Source: Ureibacillus thermophilus (GTDB lineage: Bacteria > Bacillota > Bacilli > Bacillales_A > Planococcaceae). Taken from it: a DNA stretch of 64,000 bases. Below the pieces are notes generated by a model. That model was not told where the DNA came from, searched no databases, and saw only the letters and a list, made by a program, of their open reading frames with translations. Shown one piece after another: positions 1-7,305 of this stretch; position 1 is the first letter of the stretch; every line of letters begins with the position of its first letter. The DNA lies in the NCBI RefSeq assembly GCF_004331915.1, contig NZ_CP036528.1, positions 2,338,273 through 2,402,272 on the forward strand, written 5' to 3'. The translations under genes were made by a program, and so were the position numbers.

Positions 1-2
1 CC

Positions 3-185
3 TATAAATATTTTGCCGAATTTCAAAATGGCTTCTTCTTAAAAAACGAATATTTTTCATTGGGTGAAAAACAATTGAGCCATAAACGACATATTAAATT
101 CTATTTTAAATTACAAGAAATTATATCGAAATGGACTATCTCTACTCAAGAAAAAAGAGGATTATTTGGTTTTTTAGGGAATTAA
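3..185 (+). CDS. C-terminal part of an unknown protein, cut by window edge
   Basis: The third forward frame is open from the window edge to a TAA at 183-185 and encodes about 60 residues rich in Lys, Phe and Tyr (begins YKYFAEFQNGFLL, ends GLFGFLGN). The composition looks like real protein and no start is needed because the gene enters from outside the window. I do not recognise the family. The stop lies 32 bases before the next gene's ATG, so the two could be cotranscribed. It could still be a chance open frame. Confidence 0.45.
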   Translation, partial: YKYFAEFQNGFFLKNEYFSLGEKQLSHKRHIKFYFKLQEIISKWTISTQEKRGLFGFLGN

Positions 186-217
186 ATATATATCACATTC
201 TTGAGGAGGGATTTTTA

Positions 218-772
218 ATGGGGAAAAAAGTTTTAATTCTTGCCGGTGATGCAGTAGAAGCGCTTGAGGTGTATTATCCATATTATCGTTGTTTAGAAGC
301 TGGGTATGATGTAACAATTGCTGCACCATCTGCTAAAAAATTGCAAACAGTGGTGCATGATTTTGTCGATGGTGTCGACACGTATATTGAACGCCCAGCA
401 TATGGCTTACAGGCGCATGAAGCTTTCGAAAATATTAAACCTGAAGAATATGATGGCCTCATTATCCCAGGCGGCCGCGCGCCAGAGTACATCCGATTAA
501 ATGAATATGTTCCATCAATTGTTAAACACTTTTTTGAAGCAGGAAAACCCATTGCGGCCGTTTGCCATGCTGCACAAATTTTTGCCACAATTCCAGATGT
601 TATTAAAGGCCGCGAGTTAACAGCATATATCGCCTGCAAACCAGAAGTGAAAGCAGCTGGCGGCACATATATCGATCAAAACCTTCACGTAGATCAAAAC
701 CTTGTCAGCGGACATGCTTGGCCAGATTTGCCAGGACTTATGAGGGAATTCATCGCTTTATTAGAAAAATAA
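218..772 (+). CDS. DJ-1/PfpI family glutamine amidotransferase-like protein
   Basis: The protein has 184 residues and belongs to the DJ-1/PfpI superfamily, which includes intracellular proteases, chaperones and deglycases. The nucleophile elbow AVCHAAQ places the reactive Cys at residue 116, the usual acidic partner is Glu14 in the first strand-loop (GDAVEALE), and PGG at 84-86 is the conserved glycine turn. An in-frame ATG at 131 exists, but it overlaps the upstream partial gene and lacks a ribosome site. The ATG at 218 is preceded by GAGGAGGG with good spacing and starts the typical MGKKVLIL strand, so I chose it. Substrate and exact activity cannot be told from sequence; a role in protein or metabolite damage repair is an inference from the family. 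Confidence 0.85.
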   Translation: MGKKVLILAGDAVEALEVYYPYYRCLEAGYDVTIAAPSAKKLQTVVHDFVDGVDTYIERPAYGLQAHEAFENIKPEEYDGLIIPGGRAPEYIRLNEYVPSIVKHFFEAGKPIAAVCHAAQIFATIPDVIKGRELTAYIACKPEVKAAGGTYIDQNLHVDQNLVSGHAWPDLPGLMREFIALLEK

Positions 773-796
773 TAGTCGTCAAATCAAAATTCAGAA

Positions 797-1103
797 GAGG
801 CTGGGACATCAACCAAAAATTATTGGGGTAGCTGAAAGAGTTTTGATAAACAATTGAACGAACGAAAAATGGATTGGAGTGACGGTGCGAGTTCCTGTCA
901 CGCACCCTTAGTCGCAAAGCAAAGCTTTCCTGCGACGAGCCCTCTCGATACCACGAGGAGCGAAGGAATGAATCAGAGGAGGCTCGAGCCGGGCCCGCAG
1001 AAAGCGTCCCCGGAACGGAAATCAATTTTTAATAACATATCAAAAAAACATCATTTTCTCTTTGGAGAAAGTGATGTTTTTTTAGATTTGTCCCACCAGC
1101 CTC
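797..1103 (+). repeat. Family-1 dispersed repeat, copy 1 (forward)
   Basis: A 307-bp element with inverted ends: GAGGCTGGGACA at the left and a TGTCCCAcCAGCCTC-like right end. The interior folds into several hairpins: GGTGCG/CGCACC near 890-908, GTCGCA/TGCGAC near 911-937, GAGCC/GGCTC near 939-984, and a long AT-rich stem (AACATCATTTTCTC and its complement) near 1046-1080. Three further copies lie at 13860, 28316 and 59841. Short open frames inside it are not conserved as protein between copies. It resembles a non-autonomous mobile element or a structured-RNA repeat. Confidence 0.8.
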
Positions 1104-1105
1104 AT

Positions 1106-1225
1106 GTAGATACAATCTCAAAAGAAACGGAAGAATAATTAGCAGTCGTTGCTTAACTGACTGAAACCGCTGAAGATCGGTCTGCATCTGTAAAAGAATT
1201 ACGCGAGTTAGTATATCATTTTTAA
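1106..1225 (+). pseudogene. Remnant of a methyl-accepting chemotaxis protein C-terminus
   Basis: One frame reads VDTISKETEE-stop-LAVVA-stop-LTETAEDRSASVKELRELV and ends YHF-stop. With both TAA codons read as CAA (Gln), the pattern ETEEQLA...LTETAEDRSASVKELRELV resembles the conserved tail of chemotaxis receptors (TEEQ.A...I...AE.L...A.EL..LV). Two in-frame stops and the missing 5' part mark it as dead. It begins within three bases of the right end of repeat copy 1. The match is short, so the family assignment is tentative. Confidence 0.4.
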
Positions 1226-1279
1226 ATATACACTTAATAAACTAGTTTATTAGAAGTGTATTGGATAGTGAAAACGTGT

Positions 1280-1523
1280 TCAATCCAAATGAGCGCAATC
1301 TGTTGATTTTATTTTATCGTTTACACCCGTATCTCGAATAAAGTAATTGACAATCAATTCATAATCGTAAATGACATCCACCTGCTTTAAGTTGACGAAT
1401 GACAGTTTTTAACGCTGTTTCGATTTTGATTCCATCTCGTTTTTCTTCTTTCACCTTTTGATTGAGTTTAGGTATTAACGGATTATCAATTTTAACATCA
1501 AATATTCCTTTTCTTTTTGTCAT
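1280..1523 (-). pseudogene. Frameshifted unknown small gene
   Basis: The first frame encodes MTKRKGIFDVKIDNPLIPKL and continues to about TVIRQLK before ending at 1359. The frame shifted by one continues with LKQVDVIYDYELIVNYFIRD and ends at a TGA at 1280-1282. Both halves look like protein, so a single base gain or loss near 1385-1400 probably broke one gene. There is no ribosome site before the ATG, and the frame starts just beyond a terminator. I do not recognise the family. Confidence 0.35.
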
Positions 1524-1525
1524 GA

Positions 1526-1615
1526 TAAATAAAAAAGCACCCCCAACCATAAATCATTTCACATGAATCAGTCAAATGACCGATTCCTGTAAAATGTACT
1601 CATGATTGAGAGTGC
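1526..1615 (-). terminator. Very long-stem terminator after tRNA-Arg
   Basis: The arms 1537-1574 and 1577-1615 form a hairpin of about 38 pairs with a two-base loop. On the minus strand it is followed by TTTTTTATTT. Nearly all differences from perfect pairing are G-U wobbles when read as minus-strand RNA, which fits an RNA structure on that strand. It lies downstream of tRNA-Arg and would end that transcript. Confidence 0.65.
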
Positions 1616-1647
1616 TTGATACGATTGGGATTAACCCACTTTTTTAG

Positions 1648-1721
<74 letters not shown>

Positions 1722-1828
1722 ATTTTGTTTTCCCAAAGGACAATATTTATTATATTAGCGTAGTGTAAAAATGTCAATGGATTTTTTTAATTTTTTTCGA
1801 TGATTTTTCACACTACATTCTTCTAAAA

Positions 1829-2332
1829 CTATTCCAAACGAAACTCTTTTTGAGCAATTTCTTCTCCATTGTCTGTATAAGCAGTGAATTTCCATAAATT
1901 GTCCTTAAACTCAATCACTGCGTAGCTTTTTTTATCTAATCCCCGAGGCTTTAATAAGCTGCCAGGGTTTACAAACATGGTGTTCTCGACAAGTTCTGCG
2001 CCTAGCACGTGAGAATGGCCGAAAAAGACTGCATCCGCTTCCACTTCTTTGGCTCGATAAAATAAATTCATCGTTGTCGATTTTACATTATACAAATGGC
2101 CATGGGTTACATAAATCTTTTTCCCTTCCACTTCAAAAAGTTCTTCTTCTGGAAATCGTTTATCTCGATCGCAATTCCCACGAACTCGTTTTACTCCTTC
2201 GAAATATGGATGCTTATAATCCAATTCACTATCTCCACAGTGTATCACAACATCCACTTCTGGATGGCGATTTTTTACCGTTTGAATGATTTCTGCATCT
2301 CCATGGGTATCACTCATAACTAATAACTTCAT
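1829..2332 (-). CDS. YfcE/YsnB-type metallophosphoesterase
   Basis: A 167-residue calcineurin-like phosphoesterase of the MJ0936/YfcE group, homologous to B. subtilis YsnB. Metal-binding motifs are visible in order: SDTHGD (Asp8, His10), HCGDSE (Asp34), GNCD (Asn53), THGH (76-79) and GHSH (105-108), then MFVNPGS. The family hydrolyses phosphodiesters or phosphomonoesters in vitro, and the natural substrate is unknown. A GTG three codons upstream is possible, but the ATG at 2332 is better spaced from AAAGGG. It closes the racE-rph-rdgB-ysnB neighbourhood seen in Bacillus, although the PhnA-like gene lies between it and rdgB here. Confidence 0.9.
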   Translation of the reverse strand: MKLLVMSDTHGDAEIIQTVKNRHPEVDVVIHCGDSELDYKHPYFEGVKRVRGNCDRDKRFPEEELFEVEGKKIYVTHGHLYNVKSTTMNLFYRAKEVEADAVFFGHSHVLGAELVENTMFVNPGSLLKPRGLDKKSYAVIEFKDNLWKFTAYTDNGEEIAQKEFRLE

Positions 2333-2456
2333 TGGCTTCACCCTTTTCTTTAAAAAAACATATTCCTAAATAAAATATTAATAAATATTTCAAAAAATGT
2401 AAAAGGTCATTTAATAATTTTGGACGCCTTAATGAGTTAGTAAATCCTGTTTTACC

Positions 2457-2490
2457 AAAAAAATAAAAAGAGGCTGCTTAAGCCCCTCTT
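2457..2490 (-). terminator. Terminator after the PhnA-like gene
   Basis: AAGAGG (2469-2474) and CCTCTT (2485-2490) form a hairpin. On the minus strand a T-rich run (TTTTTATTTTTTT) follows. It lies directly behind the stop codon of the PhnA-like gene. Confidence 0.75.
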
Positions 2491-2491
2491 C

Positions 2492-2821
2492 TTACGCTTT
2501 TTTCACAAATTCCGATTTCAACTTCATCCCGCCGAAACCGTCAATTTTACATTCAATATTATGATCCCCTTCCACTAATCGAATGTTTTTCACCTTTGTA
2601 CCAATTTTTAAAGTGGAAGAGCTTCCTTTTACTTTCAAATCTTTGATAATTGTGATTGTATCGCCATCCTGCAGTATATTGCCGAATGCATCCTTTACAA
2701 CCAATCCATTTTCTTCAGCCTGTTCATCATCAGTCCATTCATAGGCGCATACTGGACAAATGAATAAATTGCCGTCTTCATACGTATATTCGGAATTGCA
2801 TTTTGGACAGTTTGGTATCAT
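2492..2821 (-). CDS. PhnA/YjdM family zinc-ribbon protein
   Basis: A 109-residue protein with an N-terminal zinc ribbon (CPKC at 5-8 and CPVC at about 22-25) followed by the PhnA domain ([27 protein letters not shown] and a C-terminal [14 protein letters not shown]). The family was named after an Escherichia coli phosphonate operon neighbour, but its role is not established. The gene is single, with its own terminator and a GGAGG-like site before the ATG. It stands between yfcE and rdgB. Some Bacillales carry PhnA genes elsewhere, so its position here looks accessory. Confidence 0.88.
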   Translation of the reverse strand: MIPNCPKCNSEYTYEDGNLFICPVCAYEWTDDEQAEENGLVVKDAFGNILQDGDTITIIKDLKVKGSSSTLKIGTKVKNIRLVEGDHNIECKIDGFGGMKLKSEFVKKA

Positions 2822-2916
2822 TTCATTTCCTCCATTTTTACAAGCATTCCTTAATAATATAATTAATACTTATGGAAATTTCAAATTTTTATAGAAATTT
2901 CCAAACTGTCCTTTTC

Positions 2917-3510
2917 TCACTTCAATACATTTGGCAATTCTTTTGTTAGCTTTCGAATGGCATTTCCACGGTGGGAAATGGCTCTTTTTTCTTCCGGTGT
3001 CAGTTCCGCCATTGTTTTGCCAAGCTCTGGTACATAAAAAATGGGATCGTATCCAAAACCATTTGTACCCCGTTTTTCATTTAAAATTTTCCCTTCGCAA
3101 GTGCCTAGGAAAGTTTGGGATTCAATATTTGGGCCGCTAATCGCGATGGCGCAAACAAAGCGGGCCGTGCGCTTTTGATCGGGCACACCTTTCAATTTTT
3201 CGAGCACCTTTTGAATATTTGCTTCATCATCATGATCTCCCGCATAACGGGCAGAATAGACCCCAGGTTCGCCTCCAAGGGCGTCGACTTCAAGGCCGCT
3301 ATCATCAGCTATCACCAATTTTCCAAGGGCTTTTGAGAGCGTTTCTGCTTTAATTACAGCGTTTTCTTCAAAGGTCCTTCCCGTTTCTTCTATCTCCACA
3401 TCGTTTGCAATATCTAGCATCGTTACAACTTCATAGCCCAATGGTTTGAAAATGGCTTTAAAATCTTTTGCTTTTCCTTTATTTTTTGTTGCAATGACGA
3501 CTTGTTTCAT
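2917..3510 (-). CDS. rdgB: XTP/dITP diphosphatase
   Basis: The 197-residue enzyme of the Ham1/RdgB family hydrolyses non-canonical purine triphosphates (dITP, XTP, ITP) to monophosphate and pyrophosphate, which keeps them out of DNA and RNA. Visible motifs are ATKNKGK near the N-terminus (substrate binding), EETGRTFEENA, IADDSGLEVDALGG (catalytic acids), SARYAG, GTNGFGYDPIF and ISHRGNA. The ATG follows AAGGGGA. The gene starts 14 bases after the stop of rph and is the counterpart of B. subtilis ysnA, so it is probably cotranscribed with rph. Confidence 0.95.
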   Translation of the reverse strand: MKQVVIATKNKGKAKDFKAIFKPLGYEVVTMLDIANDVEIEETGRTFEENAVIKAETLSKALGKLVIADDSGLEVDALGGEPGVYSARYAGDHDDEANIQKVLEKLKGVPDQKRTARFVCAIAISGPNIESQTFLGTCEGKILNEKRGTNGFGYDPIFYVPELGKTMAELTPEEKRAISHRGNAIRKLTKELPNVLK

Positions 3511-3523
3511 GTTTCAGTCCCCT

Positions 3524-4264
3524 TTAGTTTTGAATGAGCTTTGCATCTTCGCCAAGCACTGATTTTTGGATTTCGATTAATTCCAGAATTCCTTTTTCCC
3601 CTAAATCAAGCAATGTATTTAATTCATCTCGGGAAAAGGTTGCTTCTTCTCCAGTGCCTTGAATTTCCACAAATCGGCCGTTTCCTGTCATCACTAGGTT
3701 CATATCCACCATTGCTTCAAAATCTTCCGCAAAGTTTAAATCCAACACAGGCCCAATCGTTTCAATGAAACCTACACTTGTTGCCGCTAGAAAATCGGTT
3801 ACCGGAAATTTTTCAAAAGGTGATTCTTTATGGAGTTTTGCAAGAGCTTGCGTTAAAGCGACGAAAGCACCTGTAATAGAAGCAGTACGTGTACCGCCAT
3901 CTGCCTGAATGACATCACAATCAATCCAAATTGTTTTTTCACCTAATGCTTCCAAATCCACAACCGCTCTTAAAGCTCGTCCAATCAAACGCTGAATTTC
4001 CATCGTCCGGCCGCTGATTTTGCCGCGGGATGCTTCGCGGACTGTTCGTTCTTGCGTCGCCCTTGGCAGCATGGAGTATTCCGCCGTAATCCATCCTTTG
4101 CCTTGGCCGCGAAGGAAGCTTGGCACCTTATCTTCCAATGTTGCGGTGCAAATCACTTTCGTATTTCCTACTTGTATTAACACAGAACCTTCTGGATGCA
4201 TTAAATAATTTGTTTCGATTGTTACAGGTCTTAATTGATTTACTTCTCTTCCATCTACTCTCAT
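3524..4264 (-). CDS. rph: Ribonuclease PH
   Basis: This 246-residue phosphorolytic 3'-5' exoribonuclease trims the 3' ends of tRNA precursors. The N-terminal MRVDGRE..QLRP is diagnostic, and [44 protein letters not shown] and [18 protein letters not shown] are the RNase PH core. The open frame extends upstream, but the ATG at 4264 is preceded by AGGAGG and matches the family start. It lies upstream of rdgB in one transcription unit. Confidence 0.97.
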   Translation of the reverse strand: MRVDGREVNQLRPVTIETNYLMHPEGSVLIQVGNTKVICTATLEDKVPSFLRGQGKGWITAEYSMLPRATQERTVREASRGKISGRTMEIQRLIGRALRAVVDLEALGEKTIWIDCDVIQADGGTRTASITGAFVALTQALAKLHKESPFEKFPVTDFLAATSVGFIETIGPVLDLNFAEDFEAMVDMNLVMTGNGRFVEIQGTGEEATFSRDELNTLLDLGEKGILELIEIQKSVLGEDAKLIQN

Positions 4265-4388
4265 GTACTTTCCTCCTAAAAATAATCGCCCATATATTAG
4301 CATACTTTTCCTTTAGAAAAAAGTCATTGCACATTTTTAATAATTTGTAGGCATACACTCTTTTATAGCTTGTAGCATTTTTCTACAA

Positions 4389-4420
4389 GTAAAAAAGCTC
4401 GAAAAGTACCTTTCGAGCTT
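4389..4420 (-). terminator. Terminator between racE and rph
   Basis: AAGCTCGAAA (4395-4404) and TTTCGAGCTT (4411-4420) form a perfect 10-bp stem with a six-base loop. On the minus strand a T run follows. It should end racE transcripts before rph. Confidence 0.85.
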
Positions 4421-4429
4421 TCTGTATTT

Positions 4430-4487
4430 CTCATGCAATTCGGTACCACCCAATGAACAAGCGCCATCATGTACCGAATTGCATGAG
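4430..4487. repeat. Perfect 17-bp inverted repeat with 24-base spacer
   Basis: CTCATGCAATTCGGTAC at 4430-4446 is repeated in exact reverse complement at 4471-4487. It lies between racE and its terminator, with no T run of its own. In B. subtilis the gerM gene occupies this interval; here it is absent. Confidence 0.9.
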
Positions 4488-4506
4488 ATTTTTAAGATGT
4501 AAACAT

Positions 4507-5304
4507 TTATTTTAAATGGATTTTCCTTATATCCAAATGTTCCATTTCTAGCCAGTTTTCAGCAATTGAACGGAATATCGGCACTGAGCCGGTCACATAA
4601 AAAATGTGATGCGGTTTATTTTTTTCTGTTCGAAGTAAATTTTCATACATTAATCGTTCTTTTACCTCTTTTGCTGTTTCTTCGGCTGATGATAAAACTG
4701 TTATATTTGGTCCTACTACTTTTTCGATATGATGTTGAATCATTGGATAGTGAGTACAACCTAAAATGACTGTATCAAAACTTTTATTTTGAAGCGGCTT
4801 AAGACCATTTGCTACAAGCTCATAGGCAAATTGCCCTTCATATTCACCGCTTTCTACAAGCGGCACGAATGTCGGACAGGCAAGAGGAATGATTTTTGCC
4901 TTTGTGTTTAGCGAAAGAAGGGCACGTTCATATGCACCGCTTTTGATGGTTCCTTCTGTTGCAAGTACAACAATTTCATTGCGTCTTGTTTTTTTTACTG
5001 CTGCTCGGGCTCCTGCATTGATGACGCCCACAACCGGGATTGAAAGTTCTTTCCTTAATGCATCTAATGCAACAGCTGTTGCCGTATTACAAGCGATGAC
5101 TAGCATTTTTATATGTTTTTTTTCTAAGGCTTTTGCTAGCTGCAAGGTAAAGGTAAGCACCTCATCCTTTTTTCGTGGGCCATAGGGGCACCTTGCTGTA
5201 TCACCAATATAATAAATTACTTCATTCGGTAAAGCTTTCATAATTTGCTTTGCAACTGTTAAGCCGCCAACTCCTGAATCTAAAACGCCTATTGGGGCAT
5301 TCAC
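4507..5304 (-). CDS. racE: Glutamate racemase
   Basis: The 265-residue racemase converts L-glutamate to D-glutamate for peptidoglycan (and, in some Bacillales, poly-glutamate). The two catalytic cysteines are at 72 (VIACNTATA) and 183 (ILGCTHYP), and the N-terminal VLDSGVGGLTV with Asp9-Ser10 binds substrate. The start is a GTG with GAGGCGG upstream. No in-frame ATG gives the conserved N-terminus, because GVLDSGVGG begins at residue 6. The gene is followed by a strong terminator, and the position next to gerE and rph is as in B. subtilis. Confidence 0.95.
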   Translation of the reverse strand: MNAPIGVLDSGVGGLTVAKQIMKALPNEVIYYIGDTARCPYGPRKKDEVLTFTLQLAKALEKKHIKMLVIACNTATAVALDALRKELSIPVVGVINAGARAAVKKTRRNEIVVLATEGTIKSGAYERALLSLNTKAKIIPLACPTFVPLVESGEYEGQFAYELVANGLKPLQNKSFDTVILGCTHYPMIQHHIEKVVGPNITVLSSAEETAKEVKERLMYENLLRTEKNKPHHIFYVTGSVPIFRSIAENWLEMEHLDIRKIHLK

Positions 5305-5556
5305 TTATTACCGCCTCTATCCTATTTCATTTGTTATAATATTTTATCTATTCTATTTTGACTTATTTCATTACTAAGCTCAACGATTCTTTATTATATA
5401 CAAAGAAATAGGCAGAGACAATTTTTTCAACTGAATGCCGCCATCATCAATGCTAATTTGCCGGAATCCTATTGTTGTTAAACATTGAGTATTTTCATGT
5501 TTAGCGTTGTATGAAAACCAATTAATGAATAAAAATTCTACATCAACAGAATATTC

Positions 5557-5778
5557 TCAATGCAATGATAATTCATCCAGCCTTAGTAGTTCAATCAGTG
5601 CCTGTGATCTGCTGGAAACTCCCAGCTTTTGAATGGTGTTCGAGATATGATTTCTCACCGTTTTTTCACTGATGCCCAATTTTTGGGAAATTTCTTTCGT
5701 CGAATAATCTAAAATTAATAATTGAAATATTTCCCGCTCCCTTTTCGTTAGTAGCGAACGATGCTGCGGGCTACTCAT
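5557..5778 (-). CDS. gerE: Spore germination/coat regulator GerE (LuxR-type HTH)
   Basis: A 73-residue protein that is almost entirely a LuxR-type helix-turn-helix. LLTKREREIFQLLILDYSTK opens the domain, EISQKLGISEKTVRNHISN is the recognition helix region, and IQKLGVSSRSQALIELLRL closes it. Length and sequence fit GerE, the late mother-cell regulator of sigma-K genes for coat proteins. It supports the view that the organism sporulates. The 5305-5556 interval upstream is AT-rich; I see no clear sigma-K promoter there. Confidence 0.93.
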   Translation of the reverse strand: MSSPQHRSLLTKREREIFQLLILDYSTKEISQKLGISEKTVRNHISNTIQKLGVSSRSQALIELLRLDELSLH

Positions 5779-5846
5779 AAGGCAACACCCTCCTATCTCC
5801 TCTCTATGTAAGGTATGTTAGGAGGGGGAATGCGGTGAGGGCATTT

Positions 5847-6296
5847 TCACGATTTCCCGAATAATATTGTTTTTTGTTCTTCCGTCCATGAAGCAGGTCT
5901 TCCAGTTTCTTTATTGATTTGCACTAAAGCCCCTCTGCCTGTCAAAACAATTTCATCTTTTTCATTTTTGACCATATAATGGATATCTATGGATGAATTT
6001 CCAACGCGAGCTGTCTTTACATAAATTCGCAATTTTTCGCCGTAATACACTTGCTTTAAATAATCGCATTGCAAATCCGCTGCGACTGGAATATATTTTT
6101 CATCAGGCGATCCCCAATTGCTTTTTACATTTAGCCATTTAAAATATTCAATGCGTGCATGTTCAAAGTAAGAAAAAGGCACCACATTATTCAAATGGCC
6201 ATACATATCAACATCACCAAAGCGAACAATTTCTTCTGTGTAAAATTTAAATTCTTTCTCCCATTGCTTTAAATCTTCAATATAAGTTTCTTTCAT
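5847..6296 (-). CDS. Acyl-CoA thioesterase (hot-dog fold, YsmA-like)
   Basis: A 149-residue 4-hydroxybenzoyl-CoA-thioesterase-type protein. RFGDVDMYGHLNNVVPFSYF carries the catalytic Asp and the HxN motif at about residues 27-40. QVYYGEKLRIYVKTARVGNSS and the terminal GRPASWTEEQK are typical of the family. It probably hydrolyses acyl-CoA; the chain specificity is not visible. B. subtilis ysmA has the same neighbours (gerE on one side, sdhB on the other). Confidence 0.88.
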   Translation of the reverse strand: MKETYIEDLKQWEKEFKFYTEEIVRFGDVDMYGHLNNVVPFSYFEHARIEYFKWLNVKSNWGSPDEKYIPVAADLQCDYLKQVYYGEKLRIYVKTARVGNSSIDIHYMVKNEKDEIVLTGRGALVQINKETGRPASWTEEQKTILFGKS

Positions 6297-6470
6297 TTTT
6301 CCATCCCCTTATTTTATTGATATAACAATTATAATTATACAATAGTTATTTCTTCACTTAAATGCATGAAAATGTCGAACTTTGTTGAAGGAAATGAAAA
6401 GACGAAAGAATGGTTCTTTATAGAAACACTTACTATACTATGCAAAAGTGAACATTTGGTTATAATGTTT

Positions 6471-6508
6471 CAATAAAAAACAGCCTAATCGAAAAATCGA
6501 TTAGGCTG
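6471..6508 (-). terminator. Terminator of the sdhCAB operon
   Basis: CAGCCTAATCGA (6481-6492) and TCGATTAGGCTG (6497-6508) form a perfect 12-bp stem with an AAAA loop. A TTTTTTATTG tail follows on the minus strand, right behind the sdhB stop. Confidence 0.93.
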
Positions 6509-6520
6509 CCTTTCTTTATG

Positions 6521-7303
6521 TTAGTCTACCATATGGTCTGAACCGAAGAATTTACGGAACATATGAACAGTTGTTGCTCTGTTTAAAGAAGCAATAGATG
6601 TTGTCAAAGGAATTCCTTTTGGACAAGCTGCAACACAGTTTTGAGAGTTACCGCAGTTTGCAAGTCCACCTTCGCCCATAATGGCATCTAAACGTTCGTC
6701 TTTATTCATTGCACCTGTTGGGTGAGTGTTGAATAAACGTACTTGAGAAAGTGGTGCTGGTCCGATGAAGTTAGATTTCTCTGATACGTTAGGACAAGCT
6801 TCGAAGCACACACCGCAAGTCATACATTTTGACAATTCGTATGCCCATTGACGTTTGCGTTCAGGCATGCGTGGACCTTCACCTAAATCATAGCTTCCGT
6901 CGATTGGAATCCATGCTTTAACTTTTTTCAACGCATTGAACATGCGGCTGCGGTCAACTTGTAAGTCGCGCACAACTGGGAAAGTTTTCATTGGTTCTAG
7001 GCGAATTGGTTGTTCAAGTTGATCGACCAACGCAGAACAAGATTGACGTGGACGACCATTAATCACCATCGAACATGCACCACAAACTTCTTCGAGGCAG
7101 TTCATATCCCAAGTAACTGGTGTTGTAGCTTTTCCATCCGCAGTTACTGGATGTTGACGAATGTACATTAATGCCGAAATCACGTTCATACCCGGGCGAT
7201 ATGGTACTTCAAACTCTTCCCAGCGGCTTGCACCATTTGGATTATCTTGACGTAAAATTTTAAATCTTACTTTTTTTCCACTTTCCACTTGTTGTGTACT
7301 CAT
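6521..7303 (-). CDS. sdhB: Succinate dehydrogenase iron-sulfur subunit
   Basis: The 260-residue subunit of respiratory complex II carries electrons from the flavin to the membrane anchor. The plant-type [2Fe-2S] ligands lie in CLEEVCGACSMVINGRPRQSC, the [4Fe-4S] cluster in CMTCGVCFEACP and the [3Fe-4S] cluster in CGNSQNCVAACP. It is last in the sdhC-sdhA-sdhB operon and starts 2 bases after the sdhA stop, so translation is likely coupled. Confidence 0.97.
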   Translation of the reverse strand: MSTQQVESGKKVRFKILRQDNPNGASRWEEFEVPYRPGMNVISALMYIRQHPVTADGKATTPVTWDMNCLEEVCGACSMVINGRPRQSCSALVDQLEQPIRLEPMKTFPVVRDLQVDRSRMFNALKKVKAWIPIDGSYDLGEGPRMPERKRQWAYELSKCMTCGVCFEACPNVSEKSNFIGPAPLSQVRLFNTHPTGAMNKDERLDAIMGEGGLANCGNSQNCVAACPKGIPLTTSIASLNRATTVHMFRKFFGSDHMVD

Positions 7304-7305
7304 GA

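Noticed and set aside
131-217. N-terminal extension of the DJ-1/PfpI protein from the ATG at 131
   Set aside because: It has no ribosome site, overlaps the upstream partial frame and does not match the family. GAGGAGGG precedes the ATG at 218.
854-1138. Forward 94-codon frame across repeat copy 1
   Set aside because: The frame is not conserved in the other three copies and runs into the receptor remnant; it is a by-product of the GC-rich repeat.
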